DNA of 64,000 bases from XYD12-FULL-36-8 sp041739035 (GTDB taxonomy: Bacteria > Bacteroidota > Ignavibacteria > Ignavibacteriales > Ignavibacteriaceae). Shown piece by piece: positions 10,501-16,909 of the stretch; the first letter of the stretch is position 1, and every line of letters begins with the position of its first letter. Position numbers and translations under genes: made by a program. A model generated the notes under the pieces. It saw only the letters and a list, made by a program, of their open reading frames with translations, was not told the origin of the DNA and did no database searches. The stretch is from NCBI GenBank assembly GCA_041739035.1, contig JBGSOQ010000455.1:62001-126000 (forward strand). Direction: 5' to 3'.

Positions 10501-10858
10501 CTATTTATTTGATGACATTACTATTGCTGATTCTTCAGGTTGGACGGGTATAGAAGATTTTGCTGGAATAACACCAACAGATTTCGAACTAAGTCAGAAT
10601 TATCCTAATCCATTTAACCCAAGCACAACAATTCGTTACGCAGTACCCAATGAAAGTAGAGTATCCATCTCAATATTCAATTTACTTGGTCAAGAGGTGG
10701 CAACTTTGGTAAATAATATTCAATCAGCAGGATATCACGAAGTTGAATTTAATGCATCTGAATTGTCCTCAGGTGTATATCTATACAGAATTAATGCTGT
10801 TTCTTCCATTGGTTCAAAAGAATTTACTAGCACCAAAAAGTTTTTACTTCTGAAGTAA
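7532..10858 (+). CDS. Secreted repeat protein with T9SS type A sorting domain
   Basis: The 1108-residue protein has a signal peptide (ending ITLSQS) and a strong ribosome site AAGGAGTGCAAT just before the ATG. It contains three copies of a roughly 150-residue jelly-roll/MAM-like module (start FPFFDDVE, core SYNYLTLSG, NPYLSFWIKKADGGTGALSI, end RIGCYAPYG..YYxDDI) near residues 36, 450 and 868. Two copies of a different immune-inhibitor-A-like module (FVQxFExxFxW, DDVEIYNNT) lie between them, with fibronectin-like linkers. The C-terminus is a type IX sorting domain: NYPNPFNPSTTIRYAVPN, then VATLVNN, SSGVYLYRI and a basic KKFLLLK tail. It should be exported and anchored or released at the cell surface. 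The modules suggest carbohydrate or protein binding; there is no catalytic motif. A perfect terminator follows. Confidence 0.9.
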   Translation: MQKLILCLAVLLFFVPNITLSQSSGTYSPRGVQVAFPFFDDVEDTTASSSYWQRDAAVWKMQQATAHSGTYIWAMLPTTGSYNYLTLASDINLSSTPNPYLSFWIRKADGGTGALSIEASNNGGTSWTVLSQPSFNGNFYVRYQVSLSNFLQANTRIRIGCYAPYGSTYYLDDILIDNAPSPQPVLLSSPTDNGMNVTWNQSTALDFYRYRIIITTSTSDVNNFYIAPSLSGRAETKVLDFFTKTKLDTLLTDLTFANTLYYVKIYEEDNQGNVNQGSDRSDLSTAFNITQQTTPFVQDFEGSFNWVADLPWAVTTDDAGDPGHSPTHAYEDSPQGNYPANADRRLTMQINLSGVTRPALKFNHKYSFETSSDYGSLEISNDNVNWTTLNGFTGNTGSEWETRKYDVGILKNQNTGYIRFKTVSNGSNQQNGWSLDDVEIFNNTRNQPFPFFDDVETDTTSLNAWVPGSFDLKLANSHSGAQVWSLKPSGGSYNYLTLSGRMNLSGAPNPYLSFWIKKADGGTGALSIEASNDGGLTWTVLSQPSFSGTQYIWYEASLSNFRQANVLVRIGCYAPYGNSYYIDDILLDNAPTPKALTLLTPTNNGMKVRWGISTAPDFGSYRVVLSTDQNQVNNYFAFEGLQTRTETRVFDIYNQATIETTLTDLTFMNTIYYAKIYERDTQLLINQGSERADLSTSFNVISQTAPFVQTFENTFGWASDLPWSVTQEDSSDPGHSGAHALEDSPGTNYPTSADRRIVFQVNTQAVTRPVLRFNHRYAFETGSDFGVVEYSVDNVNWSTVTGFTGNTNTLWETREIDLTPIKQLNAAYVRFKTISNGSNNLDGWHLDDVEIYNNTKTLGIPLFDDAEIDTISKKYWIKGLFDIKIANAYSGSQVWALEPAGGSYNYLTLSGTMNLTNAPNPFLSFYVKKANSGTGALSIEMSNNAGLTWTAIAQPSFSGPNYINYTYSLNNYRQNNVLLRIGGYSPYGDTYLFDDITIADSSGWTGIEDFAGITPTDFELSQNYPNPFNPSTTIRYAVPNESRVSISIFNLLGQEVATLVNNIQSAGYHEVEFNASELSSGVYLYRINAVSSIGSKEFTSTKKFLLLK

Positions 10859-10878
10859 CGTAAATTAGTTTAATATCT

Positions 10879-10915
10879 AAGAAGACTACTTCTAAGGTAG
10901 TCTTCTTGATTTTTT
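10879..10915 (+). terminator. Rho-independent terminator after the T9SS repeat protein
   Basis: A perfect 11-bp stem (10879-10889 with 10897-10907) closes a 7-nt loop and is followed by GATTTTTT. It lies 20 nt after the stop codon of the 1108-residue gene. Confidence 0.85.
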
Positions 10916-10991
10916 ACCATCTTCATAAAAATATTTTTAAAATGAACAAACGTGACGAACAATAGAACAACTTTATTATTAGGAGGCTCCA

Positions 10992-11876
10992 ATGAAATAT
11001 ATTTACACAATCTTACTTGTAATACTTATTTCTTTTTCATTCATCAGATCTCAAGTTCCAAACGGAGGTTTTGAAAATTGGACAACTGGTGAACCAGATT
11101 TCTGGTTCACTAATAATGATGATACATTGATTACAATTACTCAATCAAATAGCAGTCATACTGGTTCTTCAGCATTAAAGGGAGAATGTATTCCTTTTTT
11201 CCCACCTTTTTTACCAGTGATTGGCCCGGTTGGAATCTGTGATGGAGATGATGATGATGGTTTCCCAATAGAATTTAAATATAATTCTTTAAAAGGATTC
11301 TATAAATTAAATTCTCAGGGTGGAGACCAATTATTTGTTACTTTATGGGTTGCTGCAGATACTCAAGCTATTGGTGTAGGGTCTATACTCTTAAACAGCG
11401 CAGCATCATACACTGAATTTGCAATTCCTATTACATATATTGATCCAGCTACTCCAAATAAATGCATTATATCTTTCCAAATTTTCAATCCAGTCGGTGG
11501 AATTAATGTAACACTAGGATCAGAAATGTACCTGGATGATCTTGAACTTTCAATGGATATGGTTTCTGATGTAAAAGAGGAATTTCAGCCTTCTACATTT
11601 TCACTAGAACAAAATTACCCTAATCCATTTAATCCAAGTACAACTATCAAATACACAATCCCGAATGTCACCCTGAGCGGAGTTGAAGGGGCGCGAGTAC
11701 AGCTTAAAGTTTACGATGCTCTTGGAAATGAAGTTGCAACTCTTTTTGATGAATTTAAGCCAGCAGGAAATTATGAAGTTGATTTTAATGCTTCAAAACT
11801 TTCAAGTGGAGTTTATTTCTACAAACTACAAGTTGGTGAGTTTTTATCAACTAAGAAGATGACCTTGTTAAAATAA
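10992..11876 (+). CDS. Secreted protein with T9SS type A sorting domain
   Basis: The 294-residue protein starts at an ATG preceded by TTAGGAGGCTCCA. A signal peptide ends in FIRSQ, and a compact beta-sandwich follows, beginning VPNGGFENWTTGEPDFW and ending in a YLDDLEL strand. This resembles the PCMD/choice-of-anchor carbohydrate-binding-like modules seen on other FCB-group surface proteins. The C-terminal 90 residues are a type IX sorting domain (NYPNPFNPSTTIKYTIPN, LKVYDALGNEVATL, SSGVYFYKL, STKKMTLLK). The sorting domain carries an extra stretch NVTLSGVEGAR that is absent from the neighbouring gene and is encoded by a short G+C-rich repeat-like DNA segment. No catalytic residues are recognised. 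Confidence 0.88.
   Translation: MKYIYTILLVILISFSFIRSQVPNGGFENWTTGEPDFWFTNNDDTLITITQSNSSHTGSSALKGECIPFFPPFLPVIGPVGICDGDDDDGFPIEFKYNSLKGFYKLNSQGGDQLFVTLWVAADTQAIGVGSILLNSAASYTEFAIPITYIDPATPNKCIISFQIFNPVGGINVTLGSEMYLDDLELSMDMVSDVKEEFQPSTFSLEQNYPNPFNPSTTIKYTIPNVTLSGVEGARVQLKVYDALGNEVATLFDEFKPAGNYEVDFNASKLSSGVYFYKLQVGEFLSTKKMTLLK
11667..11690 (+). repeat. Short G+C-rich repeat-like insert inside a coding sequence
   Basis: A 24-nt G+C-rich stretch beginning GTCACCCTGAGCGGAG and ending TTGAAGGG interrupts the alignment of this sorting domain with the one in the 1108-residue neighbour (KYTIPN/insert/VQLKVYD against RYAVPN/ESRVSISIFN). It keeps the frame and adds about ten residues. Elements beginning TCACCCTGAGC are familiar dispersed repeats in FCB-group genomes; that identification rests on recollection, not on a second copy seen here. 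Confidence 0.5.
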
Positions 11877-11938
11877 TGGATCCTAAACTTTAAATAAACG
11901 AGGAATGGGAAGCATCGATCATAATCTCCTTGTGCATG

Positions 11939-11965
11939 TGCCGCATAGCTAATAACTCTGCGGCA
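11939..11965. other. G+C-rich hairpin in the 587-nt gap after the second T9SS gene
   Basis: TGCCGCA at 11939-11945 pairs with TGCGGCA at 11959-11965 across a 13-nt loop. No T-run follows, so it is not a classical terminator. The rest of the gap (11877-12463) is AT-rich and contains only the two tiny ORFs listed separately. Confidence 0.4.
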
Positions 11966-12007
11966 TATAACTAGTTCGTTGTTTGTGAAATAATCTGAAA
12001 GCATTTA

Positions 12008-12124
12008 ATGACCTACAATTATGAAAAGAGTAAGAGAAGATTAAAGATATTAACTGTTATCATTAACGTTACAATATTTTTAATTGCTATTTCAATAGTT
12101 GCCGTAATCATTAGCCTGATATAA
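12008..12124 (+). CDS. Possible 38-residue single-pass membrane protein
   Basis: An ATG-initiated frame encodes MTYNYEKSKRRLKILTVI followed by a continuous hydrophobic helix rich in I and V and ending in SLI and TAA. The basic cytoplasmic N-terminus with one transmembrane segment is a plausible small membrane protein, and it sits in a 587-nt gap with no other gene. There is no clear Shine-Dalgarno sequence and no recognised family. It may be a chance ORF in AT-rich DNA. Confidence 0.3.
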   Translation: MTYNYEKSKRRLKILTVIINVTIFLIAISIVAVIISLI

Positions 12125-12200
12125 TCACAACTTTATAAAAAATAAAATAAGAGCAAAAAAAGTATTTATACTATAAAAATTGTTAAAGGGAGAAATAGAG

Positions 12201-12278
12201 ATGATCAATGTTAAAAAACATTTTTTTGAAATTATTTACTTAATAATACTTGTTCTGTTATTTAGTTTAGTCAAATAG
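12201..12278 (+). CDS. Possible 25-residue hydrophobic membrane peptide
   Basis: The ATG at 12201 is preceded by AAAGGGAGAAATAGAG, a good ribosome site at correct spacing. The frame encodes MINVKKHFFEIIYLIILVLL followed by FSLVK and TAG. It has one transmembrane helix with positive residues at both ends. The ribosome site makes this the better candidate of the two tiny ORFs in the gap. Function is unknown. Confidence 0.4.
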   Translation: MINVKKHFFEIIYLIILVLLFSLVK

Positions 12279-12472
12279 TTAAACTCACTTTTATGCTTTA
12301 AAACTAAAAACTTTAATATTAAAGCCATTCATATTGAATGCTCAAATATCAGCAAGCTTCAAATCTTCTAAAATCTTTTAAATATTTTCGATTGCACTAT
12401 TCCAATTAGAGCATACTTATATTTGCTTTGTAAATAAATGCCAACTTAAAAACTTAAATTAGATTGAATAAT

Positions 12473-13660
12473 ATGTTCGACTATCAAAAAAATAATATTT
12501 ACTTTGCACAGGTTCCCGGTATGATGGAAGAATTATGTGAACAGGAATTGATAGAACTTGGAGCAAAAAATACTAAAGTGTCTTATCGCGGAATCTATTT
12601 TGAAGCTGATCATTCTACACTCTATAAAATAAATTATACTGCAAGAACAATATCACGCGTGTTGGCACCATTAAAATCTTTTTACTGTAACAACGCACAC
12701 GCAATAATGAAAACTGCAGAACAAATAGAATGGGAAAAAATATTTTCACTTGACCAAACTTTTTCAATCACTTCGTCAGTAACTAAAAGCACAATAAATA
12801 ATTCTCTTTACGCTTCTCAAGTTTTAAAAGATGGAATTGCAGATTACTTTCGTGCAAAGTTTGATAAAAGACCAAATGTAGATACAGTTAATCCGAATGT
12901 AAGATTTAATTTATTCATCGAAAAAGATAAAGCAATTTTAAGTCTTGATACTTCAGGCGAATCATTGCACAAGAGGGGATACCGACTTTTAGCAGGTGAG
13001 GCTCCGATGCAGGAAACTCTTGCTGCAGCAATAATAAGATTAAGTAAATGGGATGGTGAAAAACCACTGCTGGATTGTATGTGTGGATCTGGTACAATAA
13101 TATGTGAAGCATTAATGCATTATTGCAGAATTCCTGCACAAAAACTTAGAAAGAACTTTGGATTTTTTCATCTGCCGGATTTTAATGAATCAATTTGGAA
13201 AAAAGTAAAAGATGAAGCTGATAGCAAAATAAGACCATTACCGAAAGAATTAATTTATGGAAGTGACAAATCTCAGATAACACTTAAAGTCGCGCAGGAA
13301 AATTTATCAAGACTACCATTTTCTGAAAACATTGAGTTAGCCGGGCAGCCATTCCAGCATATTAAGCAGTTTGAAAATGGAGTGCTGATCACGAATCCAC
13401 CTTATGGAATTAGACTAGGACAGAGAAGTGAAGTTGAAGTTCTCTACAAAGAGCTTGGGGATTTTATAAAAACAAAGTGTAAAGGAACAACAGCCTTCAT
13501 TTACACAGGAGAGCCAACCTTAAGAAAACACATAGGATTAAAAACTTCAAAAAGAATTCCCTTAGTAAATGGAAAACTAGAAGGTGTGCTCTTACAAATT
13601 GACAGCTATGAGGGGAGTAAAAAAGCAAAGTATCAGAAGAAAGAAAATGAATCCGAATAA
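12473..13660 (+). CDS. THUMP-domain class I SAM-dependent RNA methyltransferase (RlmL/COG0116 type)
   Basis: The protein has about 395 residues. An N-terminal ferredoxin-like/THUMP region (about 1-160; KNIYFAQVPGMMEELCEQEL, FRAKFDKRPNVDTVNPNVRF) binds RNA, and a Rossmann methyltransferase domain follows with a glycine-rich SAM loop LLDCMCGSGTIICEA and catalytic motif IV NPPYGIRLG. This family methylates guanine N2 in 23S rRNA (RlmL N-half) or tRNA. The length equals the single-domain RlmL/YpsC form, without the C-terminal RlmK half. I chose ATG at 12473; an in-frame TTG at 12464 is a possible alternative start. No strong Shine-Dalgarno sequence is present. It appears to be a stand-alone housekeeping gene. 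Confidence 0.9.
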   Translation: MFDYQKNNIYFAQVPGMMEELCEQELIELGAKNTKVSYRGIYFEADHSTLYKINYTARTISRVLAPLKSFYCNNAHAIMKTAEQIEWEKIFSLDQTFSITSSVTKSTINNSLYASQVLKDGIADYFRAKFDKRPNVDTVNPNVRFNLFIEKDKAILSLDTSGESLHKRGYRLLAGEAPMQETLAAAIIRLSKWDGEKPLLDCMCGSGTIICEALMHYCRIPAQKLRKNFGFFHLPDFNESIWKKVKDEADSKIRPLPKELIYGSDKSQITLKVAQENLSRLPFSENIELAGQPFQHIKQFENGVLITNPPYGIRLGQRSEVEVLYKELGDFIKTKCKGTTAFIYTGEPTLRKHIGLKTSKRIPLVNGKLEGVLLQIDSYEGSKKAKYQKKENESE

Positions 13661-13693
13661 AAGATAAGAACTAAGTAGTTAATATAAGTTTGT

Positions 13694-13780
13694 TAGTACA
13701 CCAGCAGGGTTTCTTCGGAAGGTATGGCTATGCCAGAACCCCGAACCTTCCCGATTGTGTATCGAGGTGCTCAATTTGTT
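13694..13780 (-). pseudogene. Degenerate tRNA-like relic downstream of tRNA-Arg
   Basis: Read on the minus strand, blocks match the intact neighbouring tRNA in order: TTGAGCACC, an anticodon-stem-like CTCGA/TCGGG pair around a 7-nt loop, AAGGTT, and a 3' end CTGGTGTA resembling CGGGTGTA. The middle is replaced by a hairpin (GGAAGGT pairing with ACCTTCC, 13718-13750). It cannot fold as a functional tRNA. Confidence 0.35.
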
Positions 13781-13782
13781 CT

Positions 13783-13815
13783 TAAATAAAAAGCCCATCT
13801 AAAATAGATGGGCTT
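13783..13815 (-). terminator. Terminator of tRNA-Arg
   Basis: A perfect 10-bp stem (13791-13800 with 13806-13815) and 5-nt loop is followed on the minus strand by TTTTTATTT. It begins 6 nt after the tRNA 3' end. On the plus strand the same hairpin could also serve the methyltransferase gene. Confidence 0.8.
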
Positions 13816-13820
13816 TCTTG

Positions 13821-13894
13821 TACACCCGGCAGGATTCGAACCTGCAACCTTCTGATTCGTAGTCAGATGCTCTATCCAGTTAAGCTACGGGTGC
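13821..13894 (-). tRNA. tRNA-Arg (anticodon ACG)
   Basis: The 74-nt minus-strand cloverleaf has acceptor GCACCCG pairing with CGGGTGT, D-arm GCTTAACTGGATAGAGC, anticodon arm TCTGA-CTACGAA-TCAGA with anticodon ACG, and T-arm GCAGG-TTCGAAT-CCTGC. The discriminator is A and CCA is not encoded. ACG (modified to ICG by TadA) reads CGU/CGC/CGA. Confidence 0.95.
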
Positions 13895-13920
13895 ATATAT
13901 AAAATGATTTCAAATCACCT

Positions 13921-13970
13921 CAACCTCCCCGATCATATCGGGGTGCTCTATCAAGTTGGACGACGGGTGC
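13921..13970 (-). pseudogene. Truncated tRNA-like relic upstream of tRNA-Arg
   Basis: The minus strand begins with the same acceptor GCACCCG as the intact tRNA, keeps TTGATAGAGCA of the D-arm, and has a 5-bp stem CCCCG/CGGGG around the 7-nt loop ATATGAT. Sequence similarity stops after AGGTTGAGG, so the T-arm and 3' acceptor strand are missing. Because it is 27 nt from the functional gene and collinear with it, a partial tandem duplication followed by decay is likely. Confidence 0.5.
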
Positions 13971-14045
13971 ATTGAAATTATGTATGCAAATTTAATATAA
14001 ATACTGTGTTTTATCAATTCTTAAAAACTAGTTGAAAATGCTTTT

Positions 14046-16355
14046 TTATTTCTGGACACTTCTGTTAATGTACTCAATTATCTGTGCACCCTCCGGTTTC
14101 GATGGAAATTTCATTTTCAATTCTTCGGCATACTTTAATGCTTTACTATTTTCGTCGGTTTTAATATAAAAATCTGCTAACGCATAAATAATATCAAATT
14201 GATTTGGGGAAAACGAATCAGCTTTTAGCAGAGAAGCCTCAGCTTTTTTGTTTTCGTTTAGATATTGATAGATGATACCAAGATTATAATAAATCCTATT
14301 GTTGGCATTTTTCTTTTGGGCAGCCTTTTCAAGGACTACAGCAGCTTCTTCATATCTTTTTTGTTCAGCATACAATAATCCAAGATAGTATTCACTCTCG
14401 GTATATTCTGAATGATTCTTAATCAGATCGAGAAATAATTCTTCCGCCTCCTTCATTTTACCCTGGCTATAATAGAGTAGTGCAAGATTGGATTTAGCGG
14501 GATAAAACTGTCTATCCATTTTAATTGATTCCACATAAAACTTTTCTGATTTATTAAAATCTCCTTTATTGGAATAAAAATTTCCAAGATTGAATCTACC
14601 GGTGGGGAAGTCAGCAGTATATTCCAGAGTTCTTAGATATTCTTTCAATACTTCATCAAGTTTTTTTAACTGCTCATTCGTTAAGAATTCTTTTTGTACA
14701 ACAGAAAGTTTTACTGCAGCCGCAAGACGCACAATTCGGATTGGATCATCAAGCAGCGGGAAAATTACCCTGACTAATTCCTGATCTGAATTAGCAATGA
14801 ATGCATCAATTGCTCTTTCGCGCACCAGCGGTTCAATATTATAAAGCATTTCGATAATCACTGAATCAGCCGCAGAACTGTTGTAAGCTGATAAATAGCT
14901 TAATGCTGTTGCCCTTACCATTTCTGGATACAAATCATTTTTAATTAATCTTATCAGGCTTGTATCGGCATTTTCTTTTTGCAAATACCCATCAGCCAGA
15001 ACAGATGCATAAGTGAATTTTTTTCTTTCGCCATAATATTTTTTGATATAATCTTCGGACCACTGAAAACTTTTATCTGCATGACAATCGTTACAAGCAT
15101 TGGGTACATTATATTTTATCGATAGATCCGGCCGTGGAATTCTAAAACTGTGGTCTCTCCTGAAATCCACTCCCATATAATAATTACCGGGCATATGACA
15201 GGTTTTGCACAGAGCACCTTCACCAACGGGAACCATTTCTCCAAATTTATTTTTAACTGCTTCACCTTTTTCATTTGTATATTTATGAAAGTGGTGCTGA
15301 TAAGTATCATATTCTTCCGGTCGATGGCATTGTGTGCAAAGTGCATTTCCCTCAAACTTAAATTTAATGCTGTGAGAATCGTGACAATCACTGCACCTCA
15401 CATCGTGCATGTACATTTTGCTTTGAGTGAATGAAGCAAAAACATAAACCTCATCCAAAATATGTCCGTCTGCATAATAGAGCGGGGGAGAAATATTCTG
15501 GGGACGATGAAGATTGTAATATTCACTTTCAGTATGATCATTTGGTCCAAGCGAAGTTCTTCTTGAATGACAGGGAGCGCATGCTTCAATGTATTGTTTG
15601 GAAGTCGTACCGCTTGTCTTTAAAACCAATCCCATATTGCTATCATAATCACGTGAACCTTCAGGCAGCTTTGCCCAATCAAGATGATCAGAACCGGGAC
15701 CATGACAGGCTTCGCAGTTTACATTAATATCAGACCAGGTTGTGTTGAAAGAATCTTTTTCTAAATCATAATTCTTCTGCAGATTAGTTGAATGGCACTC
15801 GGCACACATCCCATTCCAGTTTTGCGATTGGTTTGTCCAGTAAAACCAGCTATCAGGTTTCAGTTCTTCAGACTGGTAAACCATTCCAGCCATATCAAAC
15901 CATCTGTTTTTTTCTGTGTCCCATGCAATTGGTAAGCACTGATACTTTCCTTTTTCAAAAGGAATTAAATATTGCTGAAGCGGACGAACACCAAATGTGT
16001 AGGCGATCTGAAACTCAGACATATTTCCGCCAATACCTTCAGTGTGAACAAAAAACTTTCCATCACGTTTGTAAAATTTGTGTTTCTTCCCCCTGAGCTC
16101 AAATTCAACATTATTAAAATTGCCAAGCACTGTTGAATCGTTTGCAATCATCATTGCCCTGTCGTGATCGGAACCTTTCCATAGCTCATACTCTCTTTGA
16201 TGACAACTTATGCATTCTTTTCCACCGACAAATTGAGCCTGTTTTTGATTTGATATTGATGAGGATGAATGAAGAATTAATGAAAGTGGGATCATCAATA
16301 CAATAATTCCTGTAGCAATAATCCCAATTATTTTCCAGTTACTAATTGTCTTCAT
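14046..16355 (-). CDS. Octaheme c-type cytochrome with HEAT-like and TPR repeats
   Basis: The 769-residue protein has an N-terminal signal anchor (residues about 8-30) and eight CxxCH heme sites in the first 440 residues: CISCH, CAECH, CEACH, CAPCH, CSDCH, CTQCH, CKTCH and CNDCH. A HEAT-like stretch follows near 490-560, then several TPRs to the end (patterns LGNFYSNKGDFNKSEKFY, YYLGLLYAEQKRYEEAA). It is a periplasmic electron carrier. Its ATG overlaps the Rieske stop (TGATG), which indicates translational coupling, so it probably receives electrons from the Rieske/cytochrome b complex in place of a cytochrome c1 or f. An upstream in-frame TTG (16358) is an alternative start. Its terminal electron acceptor is unknown. 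Confidence 0.9.
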   Translation of the reverse strand: MKTISNWKIIGIIATGIIVLMIPLSLILHSSSSISNQKQAQFVGGKECISCHQREYELWKGSDHDRAMMIANDSTVLGNFNNVEFELRGKKHKFYKRDGKFFVHTEGIGGNMSEFQIAYTFGVRPLQQYLIPFEKGKYQCLPIAWDTEKNRWFDMAGMVYQSEELKPDSWFYWTNQSQNWNGMCAECHSTNLQKNYDLEKDSFNTTWSDINVNCEACHGPGSDHLDWAKLPEGSRDYDSNMGLVLKTSGTTSKQYIEACAPCHSRRTSLGPNDHTESEYYNLHRPQNISPPLYYADGHILDEVYVFASFTQSKMYMHDVRCSDCHDSHSIKFKFEGNALCTQCHRPEEYDTYQHHFHKYTNEKGEAVKNKFGEMVPVGEGALCKTCHMPGNYYMGVDFRRDHSFRIPRPDLSIKYNVPNACNDCHADKSFQWSEDYIKKYYGERKKFTYASVLADGYLQKENADTSLIRLIKNDLYPEMVRATALSYLSAYNSSAADSVIIEMLYNIEPLVRERAIDAFIANSDQELVRVIFPLLDDPIRIVRLAAAVKLSVVQKEFLTNEQLKKLDEVLKEYLRTLEYTADFPTGRFNLGNFYSNKGDFNKSEKFYVESIKMDRQFYPAKSNLALLYYSQGKMKEAEELFLDLIKNHSEYTESEYYLGLLYAEQKRYEEAAVVLEKAAQKKNANNRIYYNLGIIYQYLNENKKAEASLLKADSFSPNQFDIIYALADFYIKTDENSKALKYAEELKMKFPSKPEGAQIIEYINRSVQK

Positions 16356-16909
16356 CAACTGTAAGCCACTTGCGTTTTACTAAAGCGTGTCCTGCTCATC
16401 TTTGTTCCCACATCAACCATAACTCTTCCGCTTTGGATTTTTACGGGAAAGTAATCTAATGCAGAAGGAGCAGGGGGATTAAGTACATTACCGGTAATTT
16501 CAAATGCTGATGCGTGACAGGGACATACAAATCTTTCCTTATCTTCTTCCCACTCAACTGAACAGCCGAGATGTGTGCATCTTAAAGACAATGCAAGGAA
16601 ACCGCCATCGGCTAATCGGACCAGATAAAATCTTCCACCTCTGAAAACCGTGACTGATTCCGGTTGAAATGATTTTGCTGCGCCAGCATCGAACAACTGT
16701 TTTGGTTTTTCATTCTCTTTTTCATCTTTACCGGTGAATAAAAATCCAAAGAATACTGCAATCACTTCAACTGAAGCAACAATACCTAATCCTTTCCACA
16801 ACTTTTGAAGAAACTGGCGTCTGCTTTCAACTTCTGAAATTGGTGTTTGCAGTTTTTCTTCTTTCTGCTTGGCTGTAGCCTCTTTCTTTTTGATATTTTG
16901 CTTTTTCAT
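16355..16909 (-). CDS. Rieske 2Fe-2S subunit of a bc/b6f-type complex
   Basis: The 184-residue protein has a lysine-rich N-terminus, a twin-arginine-like RRQFL at 30-34 and one membrane helix at about 42-59, followed by the Rieske fold. The cluster box CTHLGC (C111, H113) and CPCH (C129, H132) supply the four ligands, with C116 and C131 forming the usual disulfide. It moves electrons from quinol to the next carrier. The start codon directly follows the cytochrome b stop (TAA-ATG) and the stop overlaps the octaheme cytochrome start, so the three genes form a tight operon. Confidence 0.95.
   Translation of the reverse strand: MKKQNIKKKEATAKQKEEKLQTPISEVESRRQFLQKLWKGLGIVASVEVIAVFFGFLFTGKDEKENEKPKQLFDAGAAKSFQPESVTVFRGGRFYLVRLADGGFLALSLRCTHLGCSVEWEEDKERFVCPCHASAFEITGNVLNPPAPSALDYFPVKIQSGRVMVDVGTKMSRTRFSKTQVAYS

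Noticed and set aside
15150..16096. Several plus-strand frames opposite the octaheme cytochrome gene
   Set aside because: They are antisense shadows; the minus frame has eight CxxCH motifs and TPRs.
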